Shown: in pieces, positions 34,701 to 45,344 of the stretch
Layout of the letters: every line of letters begins with the position of its first letter
Position numbering within the stretch: position 1 is the stretch's first letter
Assembly (NCBI GenBank): GCA_942159475.1
Contig: OW804095.1
Span: 94,315,740-94,379,739, forward strand
Direction of reading: 5' to 3'
Length of the DNA: 64,000 nucleotides
From: Sthenelais limicola
Lineage: Eukaryota > Annelida > Polychaeta > Phyllodocida > Sigalionidae
Program-made: the position numbers and the translations under genes
The notes under the pieces: model-generated
Seen by the model: only the letters and a program-made list of their open reading frames with translations
Told to the model about the DNA's origin: nothing
Databases searched by the model: none

Positions 34701-34745
34701 CTTGAATGTTGATTCGCATGGAATTATGGGAGTTGTATGTCAGTG
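34701..34745 (-). promoter_or_regulatory. ZNF143/Staf-like plus YY1-like promoter motifs
   Basis: The plus strand reads ATTATGGGAGTTGTATGT (about 34723-34740), close to the ZNF143 consensus TGGGARTTGTAGT, and the YY1-like CAAGATGGC overlaps the start codon 25 bases downstream. This pairing is common in animal housekeeping promoters. Confidence 0.4.
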
Positions 34746-34749
34746 TAAA

Positions 34750-35780
34750 TGACACAGAAAACATTTCAGCATGGACTATTTATTAGTGCTCTCTTGTCAA
34801 TATCCAAGTTTTATGCATGTTTCCATGACACAAGCCTCCTTCTTTCCAATCACGTATTTTGTTTTTATAACTCATTTAGATACAAGCTCTCATTTATGAA
34901 GCTCTCACATGAAGGGCTCTAATTATTTGTATGTCATACTTGAACTGTATCTATCCCAGCATGCATTGTAACAATTATGCGCAGTGGCACATGCAAATCC
35001 CCTATCGTAGTCGATTATATTAATTCTAGACTGACGCAGAAAGACATTTAATAGTAGTTAAACAGGCTTCTACACCAATTTAGGTGACCATTTTACAGCA
35101 ACATTTATAAAAACACAATTCTCTGTGTGCATAAAAGCTCGTATATAATATAAGATTATGTTTACCGCTGATAGACCGTTTGAATCATGGCCGAGTCTAT
35201 TATATCGATGCTTAGAACAACCGCCTCGCAGGACGTTAAGTTGTCCAAACAACTGATGGACTGAACCAGGACAAGTTTACTGACTACGTGACATGTTTGC
35301 AGCGCCCTCAGGTGCAGGATAATGTGGCTATTACTGCTTGTATGGCTAGGAGGTAATAAATCTGTCAGGAGGCCATTATAGCCTCTTATCATCTTCTCTC
35401 ATACTCCGATATGGCAACCCAGGGTTATCCTCTAATGATATATGCTTCTGGAGCGTTTGGGCGTTGTAGAAATGCATATTCATTGTTTAGGGGAACGTCC
35501 GGAATAAAAATGGGTTTGCATCAAGTGTCAATTTCAACATTAAAGAACTCTATCAACTCTGACTCCTTGAGCAGACTTGAAGGGCTTTCCATGTCTTGAT
35601 TGCAAGTCAACTGGGTCTCATATTTCAGGAGTCGTTGCGGTCGAATCGTGATTACAGAATATGCTACCATGCAGTATCTAACAGGCAACCACAGTTTCTG
35701 CCTTATTTGGGGTAGGGGAATTCTGGCTCAAATAACTGAGCGATATCACCACACCATCCATTAGACAGTATTTCCTCGTT
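34750..35780. other. No gene recognised
   Basis: Possible upstream DNA of the 34.7-kb candidate promoter. No exon supported. Confidence 0.35.
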
Positions 35781-35784
35781 ATCG

Positions 35785-36597
35785 TTATCTTATGACTCCA
35801 CCGATATTATATATGGGACGAGTAGTGAGAAAATGTACACATTGCGTTTGCCAACATTCCCAAATAACCAAAATATAAGATAACTTGTATATATATATGG
35901 TATATCCAGAAACCTTTGTTTCGTCCTGTTTCTTGCGATTATAAAAGCCACTAAGGTAGATACCAGCTCCAAACTGGTCAGGGGGGCCAAAAGAATCAGT
36001 TCCCACAATATAATTATCCACCACATGTCTATTGTAAAGGACACAACCGATAGTCAAGAAGTTAGGATCCACAACATGACGCCCTACATACAGCATGTGT
36101 TGCAGGTAGCCATCAGCGGTGTCACTACCTTCCGTAAGAAAATTCTTATAGACTTTGAGCATACCAAATTGCAGTTCTGTACCCGACAGCTTATTGTGAT
36201 CCATCTGTTTCACTGTTTGATGGTAGGACATAAATTGACATTGATTCTTGGGCCTATATTCAATACCTTTTTTCAACAGGGTGCCTTGATTCACTCAGAG
36301 TGACAGTTGCTCGATACATCCAGTCAAAGCTACCATGTTCCCGGCTGAAGGTTGCTGAACTTGGCCAGAAGAAGAACCAGAGGAGCCCAACTGATTTGGT
36401 GGTGACAATGAAGAACTTTTAGCACTCTCCAGAGCAGCCATTCTGTCAACTATCGATGATGATATGGAATCAGTTGACTGCTTTTGCTTCCTGTCCGGGT
36501 TGGACGTTTTCAAGGATTCCGTACTGATCTTTTCCAAATACTCCATGTACTTCAGATCCATCTTGTCTGTACAGCCAGAAGCTTCCAAAAGAGACAT
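35785..36597 (-). pseudogene. Long frame broken by one TGA; unidentified protein
   Basis: A single minus-strand frame runs about 270 codons with one in-frame TGA at 36295-36297. The upstream part has a charged helix-like start (DLKYMEYLEKISTESLK) followed by a Ser/Gln/Pro-rich linker; the downstream part contains SGTELQFGMLKVYKNF, YLQHMLYVGRHVVDPNFL and DQFGAGIYLSGFYNRKK. Composition is protein-like on both sides of the stop, so chance is unlikely. No good donor/acceptor pair removes the TGA. Options: nonsense-mutated gene, retroelement ORF (gag-like?), recoding, or assembly error. The last ~45 codons (after DETK) look non-coding. A strong donor-like GAG|GTAAGT lies on the opposite strand at 36602. 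Confidence 0.45.
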
Positions 36598-36867
36598 AAT
36601 GGAGGTAAGTTTCTCTACGTTTATATATCACAATCACCAGTGTACATACACCGAGATCTGTGTGGGCTATAATGTAAAAATCCACAGTTGGAGCATTTGC
36701 CCAGCTTAGGCATTGAAAAAATTATTCATATTTGACTGGAGACGTGTTACCACCTGCAGCGCCAGTGCAAATATGGCGAATGTGGCCAGCCGTCTAGGCA
36801 ACTGCCGCCAAGGTCATGAAGGCGAGCACTTCTGGTTCAGGATATATGTCCATAGGCCTCTGACATA

Positions 36868-37030
36868 TAGACAAACATATATGGTATAAATTACAGTTCG
36901 ACATAACCAAATTATAGATTTTCTTCATTAAAGCAATACCAGGAATACTGAGATATATATACATCTGGTATCTATCATTTTTAGCCCAATTGAATAGAAT
37001 GTTCCAAATGTGTGGAGCTGCCAAATATAT
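36868..37030 (+). repeat. Dispersed repeat, copy 2
   Basis: Aligns with the complement of 26681-26835 over its whole length. See that entry for shared words. Confidence 0.7.
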
Positions 37031-37034
37031 TCTG

Positions 37035-37574
37035 ACGTTTTCCTCCATATATTCAACTCATTATCTAACAATAGGATGCCACAGGTGTGAACAAACAAGG
37101 GAATGCTGGTATGTTTAATATTATACTTATACTTGATGATCCCGCCTATAATGGGTAGTAATTCACATTTAGTTTCTATTCAACTCCCCCTCCCTTCTAC
37201 TCTTTTACACTCCCACCTTTATAATTCACCTCCCTTTTTTGCATTTGTTTTCTGATGACATCTTATATGCCTCTTAATAATATTGGTTAGCCTGAGACGC
37301 CAATATATACTTTCTACAAGATTGGCTTGATGTAATGAATAAGCTTTTTATAAGTATTAGTATTTTAATACACTAACATATCGGTTTTGTAGGGTGGCAG
37401 ACTCCATCAGCTTAATCAAGGATCAAGAATCATGAAACCACAAGTAGCAAATCCTATAGGTTGATCTTACCTATGATAATATCTATGATCATGGAAGGGA
37501 AGCCTTGATGTGCTTGATGTAACTTCATTTTATTTGAGGTTTCTTCCCTCTCTCTCTCTCTCTCTCTGTGTCTG

Positions 37575-37606
<32 letters not shown>

Positions 37607-40600
37607 TCTTAAGCGTGTGCTGTTTACTCTAAAGTGATTAGTCTCTTAAATTCGGTCTAGGCCCACAGACTCTCAGATCAGATGGAAATGGTAAGTGAGC
37701 GACTGGACGCCTATTGCACTAAAACACTTGTCAATTGCCACCCCCATCCCCTACCCCGCGGGTATTTGGGAAAATATAATGAAATCCCTGACGCCTCCAG
37801 GGCAACAAATATTTGCAAAATCCCCACCCCATAAGACACATAATTTACATTATATTTGGAGATTACAGAGGCATCGTTGGTTATTTCCAAGTGAGAAGGA
37901 CAATTAAGTTTGGTGTCTTTGACCTTTTCCCCAGATATCCCAGGGTTGCAAAGAGACAACAACTTTTAGTGGTTTATGATATTCATGCGCCAGGCTAAGG
38001 CTAGGTATGGTCTAAAATTACAAACCTTCATCAAATATAATACACAAAGAGTGTCATCTTTGAACTAGACGGCCAGCATCCAATCGCCTATGTTTACATA
38101 GCGTAGCTATTACATAGATCATTTCGAATGATGCCCGTAAATCGGGTCTCTCGTATAATAGTAGGGCCCGTCAAGGAGATATGTGTTTTCCTATGTATTT
38201 TCCCCGTAAAACTATGCTATTATCACTGTCTATCTACATAAACAATATCGCTCTACAACTTGGGCAGAAGGAAATGTTTCATACGGCCTTATTTAAAAAA
38301 GAACCAAAAAGGTGTTTAGGTGTTAAAGGTTGTCTCATGGTGTATTCCGAATAGTACCGAATAACTACTTGTGTAGTTGATCAGGCTCAGCAGAGCCTGA
38401 ACAACGCTTGTCAACAAACAATCAACAGCTTTGTGCGAAAGGGTGGGTGGGGGGTGGGGAGGCTATAGATTCTGAGTAAAATAAACTTACTAAACTAACC
38501 AGCCAAACAGTTACACGGTACACCACCTTGGTGATATACTTCTGGACAGAATTTGTTAATGTCCATAGCAGTGTGAGACCATCACATCTAAACTATACTG
38601 GATATAATGCAATATATACCTTGTTTTACTACTTAGTGAATATTCAAACTAAGCCGAGCCCAAAGCTGTGATTCAACTGGATCGCTTGTCCATGTGCTCA
38701 GAGCTTGCTCTTGCTTCACTCCTTTATAGTGTGCTTTTCATTTGTTCTTTGTCCACTTTTATTATTAGCGCAGTACAAGCGCAGAGCAATTCTACTGGTT
38801 CGCTTGTTTCCTTATGAAACCAATAGTAATTACATTGGTTCGCTCTCAGTGCACTATTGGACTGCTACTTTTACAGGCAGAAAGAGAGTTGTGTAGATGC
38901 GCTCAAATCAAACAGGTCAGATATTAGAGCAACATCAAAAAGAAGCGTCAACATCAAATTTTAAGAGTATATAGAAAGCACAGTTACCAATTCTATTGGA
39001 CAGCACTGGTTTCGCTCTATCTTCCCTTGTTAGGCACTCAGGAAAAAGAAAAAGAGTGGACAATGAGCGGACCAAAAGAGCAATCCAGTGGAGTGTTTTG
39101 GATTGCTCAAGTGCTTTACTTCATGCCACTCGGAAAACCTGTCCATTATAACCCTCATGTGTTCACATACTGCACAAAAAAATGGCGGGGTTCCCCATCT
39201 TCACACTAGGTACATTGGTAGATGAGACATAATAAACAAGTGGTGATAACTATAGAATAATCTATATTGCTATTCCCTGTTACATGGGCGGTATTTTGCC
39301 TGGATACCAAAACATCATTATGCCTTGAAGAAAGCGACTAACGGTATATATCATATACTCCACTGCATATGTTGATTATAAGATAACAAATCTAATTGCA
39401 TTCAGTGATGATGTTATCTATCATTTGCACCAAGCGACTTATAAATCCAGGGACCTATACAATTAATGTTATGAACGCTGAATTGTATCTGGACCGCACA
39501 GCCTGAATGGAAATACTAAATTATCCCTCCCCTTCTGGCCGCAGGGAGTTGATACATCCATACACTAACTGCAATGATAGATTGCTACTCTAACAACAAA
39601 TTACGGGCTTTTTATTATTAGCGGTAGGCACTATACCATTCTCCGTGCAGGCGTGGCCACATAGACATTTCTAACAAATAATGACTTTGCGTAGGGACCG
39701 ACTGAAGAATGAGTCTAGCGCAGGGGTCACGAGAACTTATGCCATAGGCACATAACTACCTGCTCGGTTGAGGTGCTCGCAAAAATAGCTTATTTATGGG
39801 TTGGATTCGGAGCAACCCAGCTGAGGTCGACTGCACATGGGTGTGCCTGAAGTACAGAAGTAGGGCTAATGTAGTAGGATCCGTCTACACTGTTATATTT
39901 AGCACATTCTACCAGGCTTAGTAGTATTGGTAGTGTGTCTCCCGTTATGGAAACTTGTGTAAAATGCAGCATTTTATCTTGCATTTACAGTGCTTTAACG
40001 GACGTTTTTGGCAAGTTTTGGTATACAATGTCCACTCACTGTAGATATTTACCTGGCACAGACGAAACAAGTCAGGTAATATCGGGCAAATGTCAGAATT
40101 ACTACGGAATCTACGGAAAATCCACATTTCAATTGTGTTAATACAACCAAAGAATTGTCACAATTAAAGCAGGAACAATTCAAATGAATCATGACATGCT
40201 ATATTGTAATATGATTTCTTTGGAGATTCCGAATACCTATCATATCAAATCCGGTCAATATAAAAAATGAAATTTTGAACCACGAATAAATATTCACCTT
40301 TTTTCTGGGTAGGTATTGCACATGATTCTAACTCAAGTGACTATATAGTTTCATACCAGTACTATGTTTTGCCTGAAATGTATAGAATGCATAGTTGTAT
40401 TCGATCTCAAATGTTCCATACACCATATAGCATTCACATCTACTGCTCAGAAAACGTCATCTAGTGCAGTGATACAGATTTGTCAGGCAATAAAATACAA
40501 GTCTTTGTGTAAACCTCTCTGAAGCTGTCGCATGAAAGACTCTTTTGTTCTCTTGTTAAGTGTACTTTTCATCATAAACAGGAATATACTGCCAGATATA

Positions 40601-40790
40601 CAGTCAATTGCATGGATATGTATGCGTTTCTTCCTCCCAATATCCTTTCCCTAAAATAAAGGCGACCTGAATCTACGTAAGAGAATGATAACAACTCAAA
40701 TGCGAGACAGTTTCAATGGAATTGAAATTTCTAGAAATAAATGAAATTATCAAGGATTAATACTCACCTTTTTATAAGTAACTAGCAAAG
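37035..40790. other. No gene recognised
   Basis: Apart from the CT microsatellite there is no supported feature. A minus-strand donor-like CATAG|GTAAGAT near 37470 follows a short open frame (MKLHQAHQGFPS...), but no acceptor supports it. Confidence 0.35.
37547..37610 (+). repeat. (CT)n microsatellite with GTCT interruptions
   Basis: About 64 bases of CT/TCTG repeats. Confidence 0.95.
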
Positions 40791-40795
40791 TACCC

Positions 40796-41265
40796 GTCCT
40801 CCGGACGGTCACCCTCTCTCCCCACAGTTCTCCCTCTCCCTCTTTTCCTTCCCCCTCTTCTTTGACTTTCATACATGTTTTTCTCTCCCAACCCCATCTC
40901 TAATTTCCCACGCCCCTATCCCTCCCCTCTTCCTCATTCTCCCCCTCCCTGCTTTCTCTCCCTCCCCTCTCTTCCTTCCCCAACATCCTCACTCTTGGTA
41001 CGATGTAATATCATGTTATCCACCCCGAGAGAGAACTAGAAGGCTATTTGTTGACTGACTGAATAAAAAGCTTTTTATATATAAAATAAAACCATCCTCT
41101 ACTTCCTCTCTTTCCCCCGCCTTCTACTTTCTCTCCCCTTCCCCTTCTCCTATTCTCTTCTTCACTCCACACTCCTCTGCATGTAGGACGGTCACACTCT
41201 CCCAATACATCCCCCTCTCCCTCTTTTCCCTCCCCCTCTTCTCTGTCTTTCATACCTGTTTTTCT
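40796..41265 (+). repeat. Pyrimidine-rich repeat, two diverged copies
   Basis: GGACGGTCACCCTCTC..CCCTCTCCCTCTTTTCC..CTTTCATACATG (40804-40882) recurs as GGACGGTCACACTCTC..CCCTCTCCCTCTTTTCC..CTTTCATACCTG (41188-41262). The left copy is preceded by ACTAGCAAAGTACCCGTCC. Likely two copies of the degraded 3' end of a mobile element. Confidence 0.6.
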
Positions 41266-41291
41266 CTTTACTCTCCCACTCCTTTGCATGT

Positions 41292-41508
41292 GGGTCAGAT
41301 TTTCAGAAAAATGTACAATTCACTTTCACCAATCCTCTCAAATAACCCAAATTTCAAACGAAAATAAAGTTCAAAATACATTTCAATCTAACCAAACAGA
41401 ACATACTCAAATTTACATAGTATTGGCCAAATTGCAGCCTAATTGAGCAGAATTTATCAAATGTGGACAGCTGCCAATTGTGCATTTTCTGAAAATATGA
41501 TCCATGTA
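41292..41508. mobile_element. Short MITE with ATTTTCAGAAAATG ends
   Basis: GGTCAGATTTTCAGAAAAATG at the left is the complement, with few changes, of CATTTTCTGAAAATATGATCC at the right. About 215 bp. Its right half (GAGCAGAATTT..CAAATGTGGACAGCTGCCAA) resembles part of the repeat at 26681/36868, so these may be one family. Confidence 0.6.
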
Positions 41509-41509
41509 T

Positions 41510-42820
41510 TTAGGTCCCCCTGGACGTTGGTTGTGGGAAATGACGTAGTATCTCACAGGGGCTTTCCCAGGCTATAAATAGAGTGTGGTTATCCCGATTT
41601 AAAAAAGGCTTCAAAATCACATTTCCACCCCAAATACCTTCACAAACCACATACAACAACATCCAGAGAGGGGGGAGAGACCTCTAAAGATGAGTAAAGT
41701 GGTTTGTAAAACAACAAATTCCGAGAACATTCTGGACAAAGAAAACCTTCTTTCTACCATTTCTTTTCTACCTCCTTTCCTAGAAATCGTTCTAGCTTTA
41801 TATTATATGGATTATTATTATATGGCACACATGGGGCATAATAGTGGGTTCGAAATGGTTCTTTGGGTGGTGTATTTAATAGATCATGGCCTCCGAATAA
41901 TCTTCCAAGAGCTTTCTATATCAGATATAAGGAACATCGTCGACCGAGCGAGTAACTAAGAGAGATTTACTATACCCATAGGAGTAATTTCTCCATTGTG
42001 ATTAAGTAACTGTGTTTGGAGATGCCATCTCGATAAGACCTGTTCGACTACAAGGTTAGGATCGTTGGGAGAGTTTAGTAAAATGTAAGTGAAAGTGGAT
42101 GTGACCCGTCAGTACCGACAAAATGGGGATTAGTAACATTCTAAAGCCATCTTTTAAAGAAGGAGCTATGTTAAATGCAAGAGACTACCGGGTCTCTGGT
42201 GAATCTCTCCTCTGTTGTGACAAATGGGAGAAGATGTTGTACAACAAAATATCTCCGAGGATGAAAGTAAACCAGGGCCATGAACATTTCTCCATATACT
42301 ACCTCCATGCATGTCTTCCTCGGAGGTTATGAAGTCGCAGCGAATGTTATAATGTCAGGTCTAGGTGCTAATTGTTTATGTAATCTTACGTGCTTTAATT
42401 TCTTGGTGACAGTTGCCCATCCTGACCACAGGTGCTACTACATGTATAATGTTTGGAACAAGCTTCGGAACATAAAGACATCATATCTACTTCAATATGA
42501 CAGTTGGCTAGAGGATCCTGAGACGGAGACTGCATGGTTTTCCACTAGATGCATGTAATTATACATATCTTAAATTGTTTGCTTCTTTCCAGGGACAAAA
42601 GCCAGCAATAGGCGAAGTATTAGAAAATGTTTTTTTCCTTCTGTCAATCTCCTTCAGGACACAACGTGATACAATATGCTAATTGTTTTTTAAACAATGG
42701 GATTCTAAATGTCGATATTACAGATTAATTGCTTTGAAGCATCACCGGCTTTGGGCATGAATTTAGCTTCGAAACTTCAATTTAACATGGGGTTTGAAAG
42801 AAATGAAATTGTATTAGCAA
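41510..42820. other. No gene recognised
   Basis: Plus-strand frames at 41690-41959 and 42280-42558 lack recognisable domains. A plus-strand acceptor-like TTCTTTCCAG|GGACAAAAG at 42593 is followed by about 30 open codons, but no partner exon is found. If the minus-strand exons at 42825 and 45276 are real, this is intronic or downstream. Confidence 0.35.
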
Positions 42821-42824
42821 TTAC

Positions 42825-42882
42825 CTTGAGACTGTCGTCTCTTCACTTAGAGTTCCTACCGGGGTTACGCTAATCTTAAAAC
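42825..42882 (-). CDS. Candidate internal exon B (58 nt), unidentified gene
   Basis: On the minus strand: acceptor CTCTTCTTGCAG|GT, exon, donor CTCAAG|GTAATT. Only one frame is open and it reads FKISVTPVGTLSEETTVS; it needs one base from the previous exon and ends in phase 2. The preceding candidate exon (45276-45340) ends with exactly one spare base (G), giving a glycine codon at the junction. Function unknown. Confidence 0.45.
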
Positions 42883-42889
42883 CTGCAAG

Positions 42890-45270
42890 AAGAGCTCTTG
42901 AGACCTTGTCAACCCTGTATGTATATACACCAATATGTACAGCTTTAACAAAGTCTGCATGATTCATGCAATATTTGATAACATCAGAATAATGCATGAA
43001 GCGGTATTTTCCTGATAGTTCGTCTTCGTGAGAAGATGCCTAATTTGCTATACATGTCTTATATTCACTTATGATAGCCCCAGTTCGTTTATATATAATA
43101 TGCCCGCTTTTGCTGCTGAAGAATAGAAGCTGACCTATATGGCTGGCCTCTGGAATTCCTCGTGATATTACCATATTTACCGAGGAGAGATGACAATTTC
43201 CTTTGAGTAAACAGAACAGAACTTGTGATCGCTATCAAAATACACGCGCAGGAGCACGGTTAGTCATAATGCATGAAGAATCCCATAAATTAAATTTGCT
43301 CCGGGCAATAAGGATTGCTGTTCACATATACATTGCTACTTAGATGCGCCTCATCAAAGCAATATATGACATGCAGGACGAACAGTCGGGCTTTGTTGGT
43401 GCTTGAGGCAAATGATTTTATCTTCTTGTGAGAAACCCAATTATGTTTCCTGAATATGATGACAAACCTTCCTATTAAGCCAGTTAATGCTGGCTTAATA
43501 ATACTAATTGCGCACTAATCAAAGAGATCTGCAGTGTATTGCATGGCTGAATGGGTAATCATGTTGAGTATGATAGTTTTCTACAACAAGCAATCATTCA
43601 CTCTTATCTCATTTGCCGGAGGAAATCAGCATGGAGCTAGCATGATGTGCTCGGGATTAGCTGGGACATTATATCACTATGTCTCAGTGTTGGCAGAACA
43701 CATATCAAGGCCGGCGGGAGAAAGAGGAGGATGTAGATGGTGGTATTGGGGGTGGAAGGTGGGTTAAGTTGGGGGTAGATGGTTGGTGGTTTTAATCTTT
43801 GTTAGTGTGGACTAACCCTTTCAAGCCCGGTCTTCTAAAATACATATATATATATTGTTATAAAAATCCAATAATACTATGATATTTAATTTGTTTCATA
43901 TAGTTTGACTGAGATGTTCTTCTGGAATTTAATCCAGGTCTTCCAGGACATACCTATACGTACCTTTATTAATTATTGGAATATCTATTATACAGAATTA
44001 CTTCATACTATGCTAATTAGGCATGCATTCCTTCAGCCTCAAGGCCACATGGAAAATGTTCTGCAAATACATAACCACAGCTCCAATCTGCGGTTCGTAC
44101 CGTTATATGTGCAGAGGGCACTAGATCGGGACCACTCAATGCACACATGTACGGTCGGATATTTGATCTCCATTGGACAATGGAGATTATGAATATTTCC
44201 CAGGGTTCAGTAACACCATGATGCCCTCGAAAATCATCCTACATCGTGGATCATTAGGATTTGCTGGAGCAAACGGCATACCAAAACGTTAGTCACTGCA
44301 GTTATATAAGTAAGCATTCTTTTGGTAAGAAAAAAAGTATGTATCCCTTTGGTATCCTAATATAAAATTTGCCACTATCTATAATTAGGCATTCATTGAT
44401 ATAAGTGTATTTTCTAAAGCTAACATCATGCATGTCAAGTAGGTACACGGCTTAGATCATGTTGCAAGAGTATTACAAGGTCCACCCATCAACCCACATT
44501 CCCCTTGTCAAAAGAACGATGAAAGCCATACGTTCCTGACTTAGGTCTATTATATCTGGGATTACAATCTCATTTCTTTTTTTTATATTCCAGGGCCCGC
44601 TGCCAGCATAACATGCAATCAATGTTATCTGAACCGCTTTGAGATACTACATATGAAACTCATTCAATTGAGACGGAATTACTAGCAGGAAAACCCCAAC
44701 CAGCACCCGCTTCTTATCCCTGATTCCCTGCACTACTCGCACCAGCAACAAAGTCTCCTACAGCCACACTAGCCAAGCCTTCTTGAGTGTAACGAAAACC
44801 GAATCAATACCCATTCCATGTAGTAGTCTATACAATTCTTCATATGTGACCTTTTTAAGTTGGATGAGTTGGTCTGGGACCTTCCATTCCATTACTGAGA
44901 TGGGGAAATATATATATACCTTTGAGGTTAAATGTTACACGGTGACTAAGGTCTATGTGTAACATCAATGTAAAAACCGATTGCTATGAAGTAAAGACCT
45001 ACGAATAGCCAGGCCTTTGGTTTCTGTTACACCAACTATGGGTCACGTCCATTCTGTAGTATACACCATCACCTCCGCCTCTGAATGGCGGTACACTGGC
45101 CTGAACTCATATTACTACTTTACTTTCTTTAGTTCTATGTTCATCACAAAGAGCCTTCGGGTCAAAGGGGTTGGCAATTATCTAACTGAGCTATTCCCCG
45201 GTAAAGATGGGGTTTATTGATGTGTCACGGAGTAGACAGACGCTCCAAAGCAGTTTCCAGGAACAATTAA
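42890..45270. other. Presumed intron between the two candidate exons
   Basis: About 2.4 kb without a supported exon. It contains a perfect 11-bp hairpin (TATTAAGCCAG / CTGGCTTAATA, 43473-43500) and a TA run near 43845. Confidence 0.35.
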
Positions 45271-45275
45271 CTTAC

Positions 45276-45340
45276 CACTAGTGAGGTTACAGTGTGCGCA
45301 GTATTCCCGGTGTCCTATATCAACCGCATCAAACAGATTC
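45276..45340 (-). CDS. Candidate internal exon A (65 nt), unidentified gene
   Basis: On the minus strand: a strong acceptor with pyrimidine tract (ATTCTCTTTCTTTCCAG|G), exon, and consensus donor AGTG|GTAAGT. Two frames are closed; the third reads NLFDAVDIGHREYCAHCNLTS with one leading and one trailing base (incoming phase 2, outgoing phase 1). A CxxC preceded by H suggests a possible metal-binding site. The phase joins to exon B at 42825-42882. The gene is not recognised, and its other exons were not found. Confidence 0.5.
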
Positions 45341-45344
45341 CTGG

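Noticed and set aside
36484..36709. Plus-strand donor-like GAG|GTAAGT at 36602 with open frames
   Set aside because: Opposite the longer minus-strand frame; no acceptor or partner exon.
37711..37962. 83-codon minus-strand frame
   Set aside because: No acceptor/donor context and no similarity recognised.
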